Source of the DNA: Paeniglutamicibacter sulfureus
GTDB taxonomy: Bacteria; Actinomycetota; Actinomycetes; Actinomycetales; Micrococcaceae
Length of the DNA stretch: 64,000 nucleotides
Assembly (NCBI RefSeq): GCF_039535115.1
Contig: NZ_BAAAWO010000001.1
Coordinates: 3,410,001 to 3,474,000 of the forward strand
Direction of reading: 5' to 3'
Shown: positions 41,056 through 49,727 of the stretch, in pieces
How positions within the stretch are numbered: position 1 is the first letter of the stretch
Layout of the letters: each line of letters opens with the position of its first letter
The notes under the pieces: generated by a model
Told to the model about the DNA's origin: nothing
The model's input: only the letters and a program-made list of their open reading frames with translations
Databases searched by the model: none
Program-made: the position numbers and the translations under genes

Positions 41056-42604
41056 CGTCCCGCTGCTGGAAATGACCGGAATCAACAAGTCGTTCGGTTC
41101 CACGCAGGTCCTCACCGACGTCGACCTCGAGCTCGGTTCCGGGCAGATACTGGGGCTCGTTGGCGAGAACGGGGCCGGCAAGTCGACACTGATCAAGATC
41201 CTCACCGGCCTCTATGCCGCCGACTCGGGCGAGATCCGGCTGGACGGCAACCCCGTGTCCATCGCCAGGCCGGCCGACGCCGAGGAGCTGGGTATCCACG
41301 TGATCCACCAGGACCGGCACCTGGCCCCCAGGCTCTCCGTCGCGGAACAGCTGTACCTCGGGCACCGGAACCTCGGCCGCGGCTGGATACGCCGCGGCAA
41401 CCTGGAACAGAAAGCCTCCTCCGACATCCTGCGCGTCACCGGCCAGCACATCGATGCCTCCCTGCTGGTGGAACGGCTTACAGTTGCCCAGCAGCAACTG
41501 CTCCAGATCACCCGGGCGGTGCTTTCCGAACCGCGGGTGCTGATCCTGGACGAGCCAACCGCGCCGCTGGCCTCCGGCGAGGTCGACCAGCTCTTCGGCA
41601 CCCTGCGCCGCCTTCAGGGCGCCGGAGTTGGCATCATCTACATCTCCCACTACCTGCAGGAACTCAACGAGATCACCGAAAAGATCACCGTGCTGCGCAA
41701 CGGCGGGAACGCCGGGAATGTGTCGCTGCGCGCCGGGGACAGCCTTGAAGACGTGGTCGAGCTGATGGTGGGTCGCAAGGTTGTCGAGTTCGACCACGGG
41801 CGGACCCCACGCCGTCCCGACAGCAAGATACCGGCACTTCAGGTCCGTGGACTCAGTGTTCCCGGCGCCCTGCAGGGGCTTGACCTCCAAGTACTGCCCG
41901 GAGAGGTGCTGGCCATCACCGGGCTGGTCGGCTCCGGAGTGGATGTCGTCGCCGACGCCGTCACCGGCACCGCCAAGCGCCACGGGAGTGTTCAGCTGAG
42001 CGGCCAACCGGTGCGCGACGTGGCCGGATTCGTTGCCAACGGCGGGGCCTATGTGCCCTCGAATCGCCGCCGCGACGGCATCTTCGTGCGAAACACCGTG
42101 GCGGAAAACCTGTCAGTGGCGCGCTTGCGCAACGTTTCGAAACTCCTGGGATTCATTGCCCCCGCGCTGGAGACGAGGCTTGCAAGGAAATACATCGAGC
42201 AGCTCGACATTCGCCCGGCCAACGGTTCGGCCATCGCCGGGAACCTTTCCGGGGGAAACCAGCAAAAGACGGTGCTGGGCAAGTGGCTGGCCGCCGACGC
42301 GTCGGTGCTGGTGCTTGACCAGCCCACCTCCGGTGTCGACGTCGGCAGCCGTGCCCAGATCTACGCCCAAATCAATGAGCTCGTCGAGGCCGGAGCCGCC
42401 GTGTTGGTAGTGACCGTCGACCTGGAGGAACTCATCGGCATCGCCGACCGGACCTTGGTCCTTTACCGCGGAAAGGTCGCCGCCGAACTTTCCGGACCCG
42501 AGGTCACCACCGACCGGATTCTGGCGATCGCCTCGGGAGCCGCCTCGGCTCCAGGCCAGGTCCAATCCACCCCCGAAACCCTGAATGCGAGGCAGTACGC
42601 ATGA
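41039..42604 (+). CDS. Sugar-type ABC importer, double ATPase
   Basis: RbsA-like fused ATPase of 521 residues. Domain 1 has Walker A GENGAGKST (42-50), a VAQQQLLQ signature and Walker B LILDEPTAPL. Domain 2 has the degenerate P-loop GLVGSGVDVV usual in this family, a complete NLSGGNQQK signature and a Walker B reading VLVLDQPTSGVD, with Gln where the catalytic Glu is normal. The TTG start at 41039 overlaps the binding-protein gene by 17 bp; ATG 41072 is an alternative that would remove 11 residues. The stop overlaps the next start (ATGA). Confidence 0.9.
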   Translation: MTSASNVPLLEMTGINKSFGSTQVLTDVDLELGSGQILGLVGENGAGKSTLIKILTGLYAADSGEIRLDGNPVSIARPADAEELGIHVIHQDRHLAPRLSVAEQLYLGHRNLGRGWIRRGNLEQKASSDILRVTGQHIDASLLVERLTVAQQQLLQITRAVLSEPRVLILDEPTAPLASGEVDQLFGTLRRLQGAGVGIIYISHYLQELNEITEKITVLRNGGNAGNVSLRAGDSLEDVVELMVGRKVVEFDHGRTPRRPDSKIPALQVRGLSVPGALQGLDLQVLPGEVLAITGLVGSGVDVVADAVTGTAKRHGSVQLSGQPVRDVAGFVANGGAYVPSNRRRDGIFVRNTVAENLSVARLRNVSKLLGFIAPALETRLARKYIEQLDIRPANGSAIAGNLSGGNQQKTVLGKWLAADASVLVLDQPTSGVDVGSRAQIYAQINELVEAGAAVLVVTVDLEELIGIADRTLVLYRGKVAAELSGPEVTTDRILAIASGAASAPGQVQSTPETLNARQYA

Positions 42605-43608
42605 GCGTCACCACGCTGGACCCCATCCGTCCGGGCGCCGGGGCCGCCGCCCCGCGCAGACGCCCCGCACTGATCACCTGGGCCGGTTATGCCGCCGTGG
42701 TCCTCATCCTGGGTTTCTTTGCCCTTGGGTCGCCGCACTTCCTGCAGTGGGAGAACGTGTCCTCGGTGCTGAACCAGGCAGCCGTCTTCGGGATCGCCGG
42801 CATTGGCTTGGCCATCGTGATCGTCACCGGTGGCGACGACGTCCTGGAGGGCGGCATCGACCTTTCCATCGGGGCCACCGCCGGGCTTGCCGGGACCGTC
42901 ACGGCCGTTTCCGTCGCGGCAGGCACCGGAGCCACGGCCGCCGTACTCACGGGTCTGGCAGTTGCCGCGGCGCTGGGTGCTGTCAATGGAGCTGCCATCA
43001 TCTTGGGCCTGCGGCCGTTGCTGGCAACGCTGGCGACCATGGGCATTGCCACGTCCCTGGAACTGGTGGTCAGCGACAACCTCAAGGTCGCCCTCGATGG
43101 CGGAGCCTTCCTGTGGCTGCGCCAGGGAACCTTCGCCGGCCTGCCCGCCGCCGTCGTGGTGCTGGTTGCGGCCACCCTGCTTGCCTGGTGGGCGCTGGGC
43201 AAGACCGCCTGGGGCGTCAACAGCTACGCGGTGGGGCAAAACGCCACCGCTGCCTCGATCGCCGGGCTGTCCCCGGCACGCTACCGCTTCTCCAGCTACG
43301 TCATCAGTGGCGTATTGGGCGGCATCGCCGGGGTATTGCTGGCCTCTCGGCTCTCCGCCGCCGTACCCGGCATCGGCGGGCAGATCCTGCTGGACATCAT
43401 CCTGGTGGCCTACATGTCCACCGTCTTCTCCCGCCGGCTCGTGGTCAATATCCCCGGCACCGTCGTCGCCGCGATCTTCGTCGCCGGGCTGGCCAACGGG
43501 CTAACCCTGCTGGGGGTTGCCAGCCAGTGGGTCGGCGCAGCCAAGGGCCTGTTGATCCTGCTGGTGCTCGCCGTCGTCGTTGTCCGAGGAAGGAACACCG
43601 CATCATGA
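42601..43608 (+). CDS. Sugar-type ABC importer, permease 1
   Basis: RbsC-like permease of 335 residues with about ten helices. The family motif appears as GGDDVLEGGIDLSIGATAGL in the third region, and a second hallmark as WALGKTAWGVNSYAVGQNAT before GLSPARYRF. ATGA overlaps join it to the ATPase gene before and the second permease after. It probably forms a heterodimeric channel with permease 2, an arrangement seen in several ribose-family importers. Confidence 0.9.
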   Translation: MSVTTLDPIRPGAGAAAPRRRPALITWAGYAAVVLILGFFALGSPHFLQWENVSSVLNQAAVFGIAGIGLAIVIVTGGDDVLEGGIDLSIGATAGLAGTVTAVSVAAGTGATAAVLTGLAVAAALGAVNGAAIILGLRPLLATLATMGIATSLELVVSDNLKVALDGGAFLWLRQGTFAGLPAAVVVLVAATLLAWWALGKTAWGVNSYAVGQNATAASIAGLSPARYRFSSYVISGVLGGIAGVLLASRLSAAVPGIGGQILLDIILVAYMSTVFSRRLVVNIPGTVVAAIFVAGLANGLTLLGVASQWVGAAKGLLILLVLAVVVVRGRNTAS

Positions 43609-44711
43609 CCCTCATTCAACAATCCCCACCGTTGCTGCCCACGCCACCGACACCGCAGGGCAACCCCGGGCCCGCTCCCGGCCGGGAGCGGCGCCGGGTC
43701 GGAGCCATCGCACCGCGGCTGATTGCCCCGGTGGCCCTGGCCGCGATCCTGCTCGGCTTCGGCATGCTGTCCCCGGTCTTCCTGACTGCAGGGAACCTGG
43801 CCGGCGTACTGGGCCAGATGGCCATCCTGTCGCTGGTGGCCATCGGGATGACCATCGTGGTCCGTGCCGGCGGCATCGACCTGTCCATCGGAGTCGCCGT
43901 GGACCTGGCCGCGCTTGCGTCCGCGGCGTTGATCGCCGACGGATACCGTGCCTGGGTCGCCATCGCGGCCGGTTTGCTCTTTGGACTGCTGGTCGGCGCC
44001 GTCAATGCAGCACTGATCGTGGGCCTGCGCATCCCGCCGTTCCTGGCCACGCTGAGCGTCTGGTTCATTGGCACCAGCGTCCAGCAACTGCTCACCGGCG
44101 GTGGAGCCCCCATCTACCTGTCCAAGCCCCGCGTGCCGATCGAGTTCGCCCTGCTTGGCCGCGGTTATCTGGTGGACGTGGACGGGGTGATCGTCAGCGC
44201 CGCGCTCGTTGCCCTGGTCATCGGCGTGCTGCTCGGGGCGACTCGCTGGGGCCGCACCGTGACGGTCACCGGCGAGCAGCCCACCGCGGCGCGGATCTCC
44301 GGGCTGCGGATCAACCGCATCACGGTCTCGGCTTATCTGCTCTGCTCCCTGGTTGCGGGGTTCGCCGGAGTCATCCTGGCCTCACGGACCAATGGGTTCG
44401 TGCCCGGATCCGGACAGGCATACCTGATGGATGCCATCGGCGCGGTTTTCATCGGGGCGACGCTTTCCCGCTTCTCACGCGTCTCGGTGCCCGGGACGCT
44501 CATCGGCGTGCTGATCTTCGCTCTGCTGAGCAACGGGATGAACCTCGTGGGGCTCTCCTTCTTCTGGCAGGGACTGGGCCGCGGCGTCGTGCTGTTGGCC
44601 ATCCTCCTGCTCGGTGTGCTGCTTTCCCGAAGCGTCCCGGCCGGAACCGGGATCCTGGCCCGGCTATTGACCAGGCCGTCACCCCGCAACGCAACCCAGA
44701 GCACCGACTAG
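43605..44711 (+). CDS. Sugar-type ABC importer, permease 2
   Basis: Second RbsC-like permease, 368 residues, with a Pro-rich N-terminal tail (about 35 residues) and ten helices. Motifs: VRAGGIDLSIGVAVDLAALA and TRWGRTVTVTGEQPTAARIS, then GLRINRITVSAYLLC. ATG 43605 overlaps the stop of permease 1. The next gene starts 18 bp after its stop behind GGAAGAAG, tying the importer to the monooxygenases in one operon. Confidence 0.9.
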   Translation: MTLIQQSPPLLPTPPTPQGNPGPAPGRERRRVGAIAPRLIAPVALAAILLGFGMLSPVFLTAGNLAGVLGQMAILSLVAIGMTIVVRAGGIDLSIGVAVDLAALASAALIADGYRAWVAIAAGLLFGLLVGAVNAALIVGLRIPPFLATLSVWFIGTSVQQLLTGGGAPIYLSKPRVPIEFALLGRGYLVDVDGVIVSAALVALVIGVLLGATRWGRTVTVTGEQPTAARISGLRINRITVSAYLLCSLVAGFAGVILASRTNGFVPGSGQAYLMDAIGAVFIGATLSRFSRVSVPGTLIGVLIFALLSNGMNLVGLSFFWQGLGRGVVLLAILLLGVLLSRSVPAGTGILARLLTRPSPRNATQSTD

Positions 44712-44729
44712 GAAGAAGCCCCACACGCC

Positions 44730-46172
44730 ATGGCACAACGCATTTCCCTCAATGCCTTCGACATGACCACCCCGACCCACCAGAGCCCCGGGCTCTGGCG
44801 CCACCCGGAAAATCAGGCGGATACCTACAACACCCTCGAATACTGGACTTCCCTGGCAAAGACCCTCGAGGCCGGCGGCTTCGACGCCCTCTTCCTGGCC
44901 GACGTGCTGGGAATCTACGACGTCTACCAAAACTCCAGCGCCCCGGCACTGCTGGACGCCGACCAGGTCCCGCTGAACGACCCGTTCATGCAGGTCTCCG
45001 CGATGGCGGCGGTGACCAAGAACCTCGGGTTCGCGGTGACCAGCGCGCTGACCTACGAACAGCCCTACGCACTGGCCCGCAAGTTCTCCTCGCTTGACCA
45101 CCTCACAGGCGGGCGCATCGGCTGGAACGTTGTCACCAGCTACCTCGAATCCGCCGCGCGGAACCTGGGCTACACGCGCCAGCTGGGACACGACGAGCGC
45201 TACGACCTCGCCGATGAATTCATGGAGGTCGTCTACAAGCTCTGGGAGGGTTCGTGGGAGGATGGCGCCGTCGTCAAGGACAGGGAGCGCGGAATCTACA
45301 CCGACCCCTCCAAGGTGCACCCGATCAACCACGACGGCACGTACTACAAGGTGCCCGGAATCCACCTCTCCGAGCCCTCGGTGCAGCGCACCCCTGCCAT
45401 CTTCCAGGCGGGGGCATCCTCACGCGGCAGGCGCTTCGGCGCCACGCACGCCGAAGGGATCTTCCTGAACTCGATCAACACCACCGTCACACGCCGGCAA
45501 ACCGAGGCAATCCGCGACGAACTCGAGCTGGTCGGCCGACCGCGCGATGCGGCCAAGCTCTACGCGCTGGTCACCACCGTGGTCGCCGACTCGGATGCCA
45601 AGGCCGAGGCGCTGTACCGCGAATACCAGTCCTTTTCCTCCCGCGAGGGCGCCATGACCTTCTACGGAGGCTGGTCGGGCCTGGATTTGAGTAAGTACGC
45701 CGGCGAGGACGAACTGAAGTACATCGACACCAATGCTGCGCGCTCCGCGCTGTCGATCTTCACCACCGCGGATGCCACCAAGTCGTGGACGCCGAATGCG
45801 ATCGCCGACTACCTGGGCATCGGCGGCATCGGCCCGGTCTTTGTCGGTTCAGCCGAGACCGTTGCCGATGAGGTGGAGCGCTGGGTGGACGAATCGGGGC
45901 TCGACGGCATCAACCTGGCCTACGCCGTGACCCCCGGGTCCTTCGAGCAATTTTCCGACCTGGTGGTCCCGGAACTGCGCAAGCGCGGACGCGCCTGGGG
46001 TGGCTACGAGGGTTCCACGCTGCGCGAGTACGTGGCCGGGCAGGGCAACACCAAGGTCGCCGACACCCACCCGGCGGCAGCCTACCGCGGCTCCTATGCG
46101 GACAAGCCCTCCGCAGCCGAGGCCGCGGCAAGCGCCACCCCCGAGGCCGTCCTGGCCTCGAACCACTCCTAG
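44730..46172 (+). CDS. NtaA/SnaA/DszA-family FMN-dependent monooxygenase
   Basis: Two-component flavin monooxygenase of 480 residues. Family marks: AFDMTTPTHQSPGLWRHPEN, LEAGGFDALFLADVLGIYDV, LDHLTGGRIGWNVVTSYLES, HDERYDLADEFMEVVYKLWE and GSSRGR-type phosphate loop (AGASSRGRRFGATHAEGIF). Relatives cleave C-N or C-S bonds (nitrilotriacetate, dibenzothiophene sulfone, pristinamycin precursors, dimethylsulfide) with FMNH2 and O2 and need a separate reductase, which is not in this operon. Its place between an importer and two DszC-like enzymes suggests it acts on the imported compound or an oxidised intermediate. Confidence 0.88.
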   Translation: MAQRISLNAFDMTTPTHQSPGLWRHPENQADTYNTLEYWTSLAKTLEAGGFDALFLADVLGIYDVYQNSSAPALLDADQVPLNDPFMQVSAMAAVTKNLGFAVTSALTYEQPYALARKFSSLDHLTGGRIGWNVVTSYLESAARNLGYTRQLGHDERYDLADEFMEVVYKLWEGSWEDGAVVKDRERGIYTDPSKVHPINHDGTYYKVPGIHLSEPSVQRTPAIFQAGASSRGRRFGATHAEGIFLNSINTTVTRRQTEAIRDELELVGRPRDAAKLYALVTTVVADSDAKAEALYREYQSFSSREGAMTFYGGWSGLDLSKYAGEDELKYIDTNAARSALSIFTTADATKSWTPNAIADYLGIGGIGPVFVGSAETVADEVERWVDESGLDGINLAYAVTPGSFEQFSDLVVPELRKRGRAWGGYEGSTLREYVAGQGNTKVADTHPAAAYRGSYADKPSAAEAAASATPEAVLASNHS

Positions 46173-46187
46173 GAAAGAGGCAAGCAC

Positions 46188-47414
46188 ATGAGCACAAGCA
46201 CCGAGACCCTGCGCCGCACCCCCTGGACCGGGAACGCCGACGAGGCGGAGATCGCCCACTGGAGCGCCATCGCCCAATCGGTGGCCGACACCCTTGCCAC
46301 CGATGCCCTGGTCCGGGACCGCGCCAACGCGACACCCCATGCGGAGACGGAATTGCTGCGCTCCTCGGGCCTGCTGGATCTGCTGGTCCCTGCGGAGTTC
46401 GGCGGTGGCGGAGGACACTTCGAGTCCTCCTTCCACGCCGTGCGTATCCTGGCCACCGCCGACGGCTCGATCTCCCAGCTACTGGCCTATCACTACTTCA
46501 ACCAGGCGGGCATCGGCTTCTACGCGGCCCCGGAGGACCAGCCGGCCTGGTGGCGCCGCACGGTGGAGGGCGGCTGGCTCTGGGGCGACTCGGTGAACCC
46601 CGTGGACCCCACCCTGGTGCTCACCGAAGAGGGCGAGGGCTACCGCCTGAACGGGTTCAAGCGCTTCTCCACCGGCTCCGGGGTGGGCGAGGTCATCATC
46701 GTCAACGCCGTCATCCAAGGCGGAACCAACGACGGCAAGGTGCTGGCCTTCGTGCTGGACACCGGGCGGGAGGGACTGGAACTGGTGGGAGACTGGGACC
46801 ACCTCGGCCAGCGGCTGACGGCCTCGGGCTCGGTGCGGTACACCGATGTCGCGGTGTTGCCCGAGGACATCCTCGGGCCGGTCACCGACGAGCCCATCGC
46901 CTCGCTGCTGACGCCGGGGGTGCAGTTGGGCTTCGGCAACTTCTACCTCGGCGTCGCCCAGGGCGCGCTGGCCAAGGGCAGGGAACTGCTGTTGGCGCGC
47001 AAGAACGCCTGGTTCCTCTCAAACGCCGAAAGCTATGCGCACGACGTGGTCTTCCAGCGCGCCATCGGGGAATTGAAGGCCGGCACAGCAGCGGTGGAGG
47101 CGCTCGCCGAGAAGCTGAACCGACGCTTCGATACCGAGGTCGCCCGCTCCAACGAGCTGACGGCCGAGCAGCGCGGGGACTACGCCATCGCCATCGCCGA
47201 GCTGAAGGTGGTGGCCACCGAGACCGGCATCGAGGTCGCCAACCGCATTTATGAGGTCACCGGCGCCAGCTCGACGGCCAATTCCGTGGGCCTCGACCTC
47301 TTCTGGCGCAATGTGCGCACCCACACCCTGCACGACCCGGTCGACTACAAGAAGATCGAGGTCGGCGCCCACTTCCTGCATGGAGAGTTGCAACCGCTCT
47401 CGCTCTACACCTAA
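46188..47414 (+). CDS. Acyl-CoA-dehydrogenase-fold monooxygenase, DszC/SfnB-like (1)
   Basis: Flavoprotein of 408 residues with acyl-CoA-dehydrogenase fold but no acyl-CoA signature. It matches the group of DszC, SfnB and similar flavin monooxygenases: LLVPAEFGGGGGHFESSFHA early, LNGFKRFSTGSGVGEVIIVN (central beta domain), WDHLGQRLTASGSVRYTDV and a C-terminal RNVRTHTLHDPVDYKKIEVG that is characteristic of the DszC type. These use reduced flavin and O2 to oxidise sulfur (or nitrogen) atoms. 15 bp after the previous stop, with AGGAAAGAGG before ATG. Confidence 0.86.
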   Translation: MSTSTETLRRTPWTGNADEAEIAHWSAIAQSVADTLATDALVRDRANATPHAETELLRSSGLLDLLVPAEFGGGGGHFESSFHAVRILATADGSISQLLAYHYFNQAGIGFYAAPEDQPAWWRRTVEGGWLWGDSVNPVDPTLVLTEEGEGYRLNGFKRFSTGSGVGEVIIVNAVIQGGTNDGKVLAFVLDTGREGLELVGDWDHLGQRLTASGSVRYTDVAVLPEDILGPVTDEPIASLLTPGVQLGFGNFYLGVAQGALAKGRELLLARKNAWFLSNAESYAHDVVFQRAIGELKAGTAAVEALAEKLNRRFDTEVARSNELTAEQRGDYAIAIAELKVVATETGIEVANRIYEVTGASSTANSVGLDLFWRNVRTHTLHDPVDYKKIEVGAHFLHGELQPLSLYT

Positions 47415-47455
47415 GCCCCGTCCCGCTTTCCTTCCCACGCAAAAGGAGTCCAACC

Positions 47456-48694
47456 ATGACCACCACATCCCTGAACCGCAGCCGGCTCGAGCAGCTTTCG
47501 GCACGCTTCGCCCCGCTCTTTGCCGACATCGCCGCCGGTGCCTCGGAGCGCGACCGCACGGGGTCACTTCCCCGCGAACAAGTCTCGGCGTTGGCCGCCG
47601 CAGGGTTCGGCGCGGTGCGCGTTCCCGAATCCCACGGAGGTGCCGGGGCCACACTGCCCGAGCTCTTCGAGCTACTCACCGAGCTTGCCGCGGCAGACCC
47701 CAACATCACCCAAGCGCTGCGCAGCCACTTCGCCTTCGTGGAGGACCGGCTCGTCGCCGTCCCCGGCGCGGAACGCGATGCTTGGTTGGCGCGCTTTGTC
47801 GACGGCGAGCTGGTCGGCAACTCCTGGACGGAGGTTGGGACCGTAACCGTTGGGGAGGTGAACACCAAAGTCGCTCCAGACGGCAACGGCGGGTTCGTGG
47901 TCAACGGGACCAAGTACTACTCGACCGGGTCGATCTACGCCGACTGGATCGACACCTACGCCCAGCGCACCGACACCGGCAGCCGCGTCATCGCGGCCAT
48001 CAATGCCCACCAGCCCGGAGTGCGGATCGAGGACGACTGGGACGGATTCGGCCAGCGCACCACCGGCACCGGGACCTCCACATTTACCAACGCGGTGGTT
48101 GCCCCCGAGAATCTCATCGAATTCGACACCCGGTTCAAGTACCAGACTGCCTTCTACCAGGAGGTGCTGCTGGCGGTGCTGGCGGGAACGGCACGCGCCG
48201 TCGAACGCGAATTCGCCGCAGAGCTGGCCGCGCGCAAGCGCACCTTCAGCCACGCCGCGGCCAACGTCGCCAGTGAGGACCCGCAGCTGCTGCAAATCGT
48301 CGGTGAGGTATCCGCCGCCGCATTCGTCGCGGCCGGTGCGGTGGAACGCGTGGCGGATTCCCTGCAGCGCGCCTATACAACCGCCGTCGCGCTCCACGCA
48401 GGGGACGCCACGGCGCAGCAGGACGAGGCGGCCAACGACGCCGCGGAACTCGCCTCGGCCCAGGCGCAGGTGGCACTGACCCCGTTGGTCCTGAACGCCG
48501 TGACCCACGCCTTCGATGCGCTGGCTGCCTCGGCCACCAGCACCGCCAAGAACCTGGATCGCCACTGGCGCAACGCCCGCACTGCCGGCAATCACAACCC
48601 CTGGGTCTACAAGGCCCGCCTGGTGGGGGATCACTCCGTCAACGGCGCTGCCCTGCCGCGGGTCTGGGCCATCGGCGCGTCAAAAAGGGCGTAG
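47456..48694 (+). CDS. Acyl-CoA-dehydrogenase-fold monooxygenase, DszC/SfnB-like (2)
   Basis: Paralogue of the previous enzyme in the same fold, 412 residues. Visible: VRVPESHGGAGATLPELFEL, a beta domain with NSWTEVGTVTVGEVNTKVAP and NGTKYYSTGSIYADWIDTYA, DDWDGFGQRTTGTGTSTF, and the C-terminal DRHWRNARTAGNHNPWVYKA. The last of these is again DszC-like. Low similarity between the two copies (roughly conserved motifs only) suggests distinct substrates or steps. Strong AAAGGAG upstream. Last gene of the operon; the convergent acetyltransferase gene ends 22 bp away. Confidence 0.86.
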   Translation: MTTTSLNRSRLEQLSARFAPLFADIAAGASERDRTGSLPREQVSALAAAGFGAVRVPESHGGAGATLPELFELLTELAAADPNITQALRSHFAFVEDRLVAVPGAERDAWLARFVDGELVGNSWTEVGTVTVGEVNTKVAPDGNGGFVVNGTKYYSTGSIYADWIDTYAQRTDTGSRVIAAINAHQPGVRIEDDWDGFGQRTTGTGTSTFTNAVVAPENLIEFDTRFKYQTAFYQEVLLAVLAGTARAVEREFAAELAARKRTFSHAAANVASEDPQLLQIVGEVSAAAFVAAGAVERVADSLQRAYTTAVALHAGDATAQQDEAANDAAELASAQAQVALTPLVLNAVTHAFDALAASATSTAKNLDRHWRNARTAGNHNPWVYKARLVGDHSVNGAALPRVWAIGASKRA

Positions 48695-48716
48695 CCGGCC
48701 GGCGCGGTCTTCGGAC

Positions 48717-49514
48717 TCAGCGCGACCAGTAATAGGGCGTGGTCGTGGAGACCTTGAGCAGGCCGGAGCGTTCCAGGATGGGTCGCGAGTACTCCGTCGA
48801 GTCGCTGTGGACCAGCTTCTTGCCCACCGCCAACGCCGACCGAGCCCGCGCAGCCGTCAGGGCGCGGTAGATGCCGCGTCCGCGGTAGGCCCGGAGGGTG
48901 GAGCCGCCCCAGATGCCGACAAAGTCGGTGTCGGGCACGGGCTCGAGCCGGCCCGCGCCGACCATGCGCCCGTCGGTCTCGGCCACCCACAGCTCCATGC
49001 CGTCGTTGCGCGCCAGTCGGTTGATGAGTGCATCGGCAAGACGGGTGTTGGAGGGGTTGCCGAAGGCCTGCTCGACCATCTCGCTCATGATGCGTACATC
49101 GGAATCGCTGGTGATCCGCCGCAGGCCGACCCCGTCCGGGGTCGGGACATCGGCACACAATCCTTCGAGGGCTCCGATCATGATCGATTCTGGCTCGTCG
49201 GGCAGGAATTCATTGGCCAGCAGTGCCTCGTGCAACCCCGGTGCATGATCGTGCCCCCGGCTTTTCCACTCGATGCCGGCGATCGTCGGATCCTTGCGGA
49301 AATGGTCGAGCGCCCGGCCAACGAGTGTGGCGATTCCGACGTCGTCAACGGATCCCAGATTCCGGTACGTCACGAAGCCACGCCCTCCGGCGAACGTCAC
49401 CAGGCGCAGAGTGTCCAGACGGTCAACCCGGATCGCGCTGGGCGTTTCGGCGTCCGTGCGGAGCTGGTCGTCGTAGGCCTCGAGGTATTTCGCATGGTCA
49501 GTCACCGGTTTCAT
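48717..49514 (-). CDS. GNAT-family N-acetyltransferase
   Basis: Protein of 265 residues with an N-terminal alpha/beta half of unknown role and a C-terminal GNAT domain (about 135-265). The acetyl-CoA-binding stretch is WGGSTLRAYRGRGIYRALTA (R/Q-x-x-G-x-G/A reads R-G-R-G-I-Y), preceded by the MVGAGRLEPVPDTDFVGI strands. ATG 49514 is the natural start; the open frame extending to 49835 overlaps the divergent regulator's promoter and is not supported. Substrate unknown. Confidence 0.8.
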   Translation of the reverse strand: MKPVTDHAKYLEAYDDQLRTDAETPSAIRVDRLDTLRLVTFAGGRGFVTYRNLGSVDDVGIATLVGRALDHFRKDPTIAGIEWKSRGHDHAPGLHEALLANEFLPDEPESIMIGALEGLCADVPTPDGVGLRRITSDSDVRIMSEMVEQAFGNPSNTRLADALINRLARNDGMELWVAETDGRMVGAGRLEPVPDTDFVGIWGGSTLRAYRGRGIYRALTAARARSALAVGKKLVHSDSTEYSRPILERSGLLKVSTTTPYYWSR

Positions 49515-49676
49515 GCTGTCAGGGCGGTTGGTCGGGCACAACCCCCGTTGGGCAGCGGGAAAGCCGGACGCGGATAGCTCCACATCGAGTCCCGGGGGTT
49601 CGTGGATGGTTGTGCAGACTGGCGGATTCGGCATGCAACTTCGCTGAAGCGCATGTTTGGTGTTTCCAGGGCAGCC

Positions 49677-49687
49677 TTTGTGGCAAA
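49677..49687. promoter_or_regulatory. Candidate RamB/ScfR-type operator
   Basis: TTTG-TGG-CAAA inverted repeat, 41 bp before the GTG of the ScfR-type regulator. RamB-family sites contain TTTGCAAA-like cores, so autoregulation is possible, but the 3-bp insertion in the centre weakens the match. A -10-like TACCCT at 49716-49721 would make the transcript almost leaderless. Confidence 0.3.
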
Positions 49688-49727
49688 TTGCTGGGAAGAT
49701 CTTCACTTCTTCGCGTACCCTGAAAAT

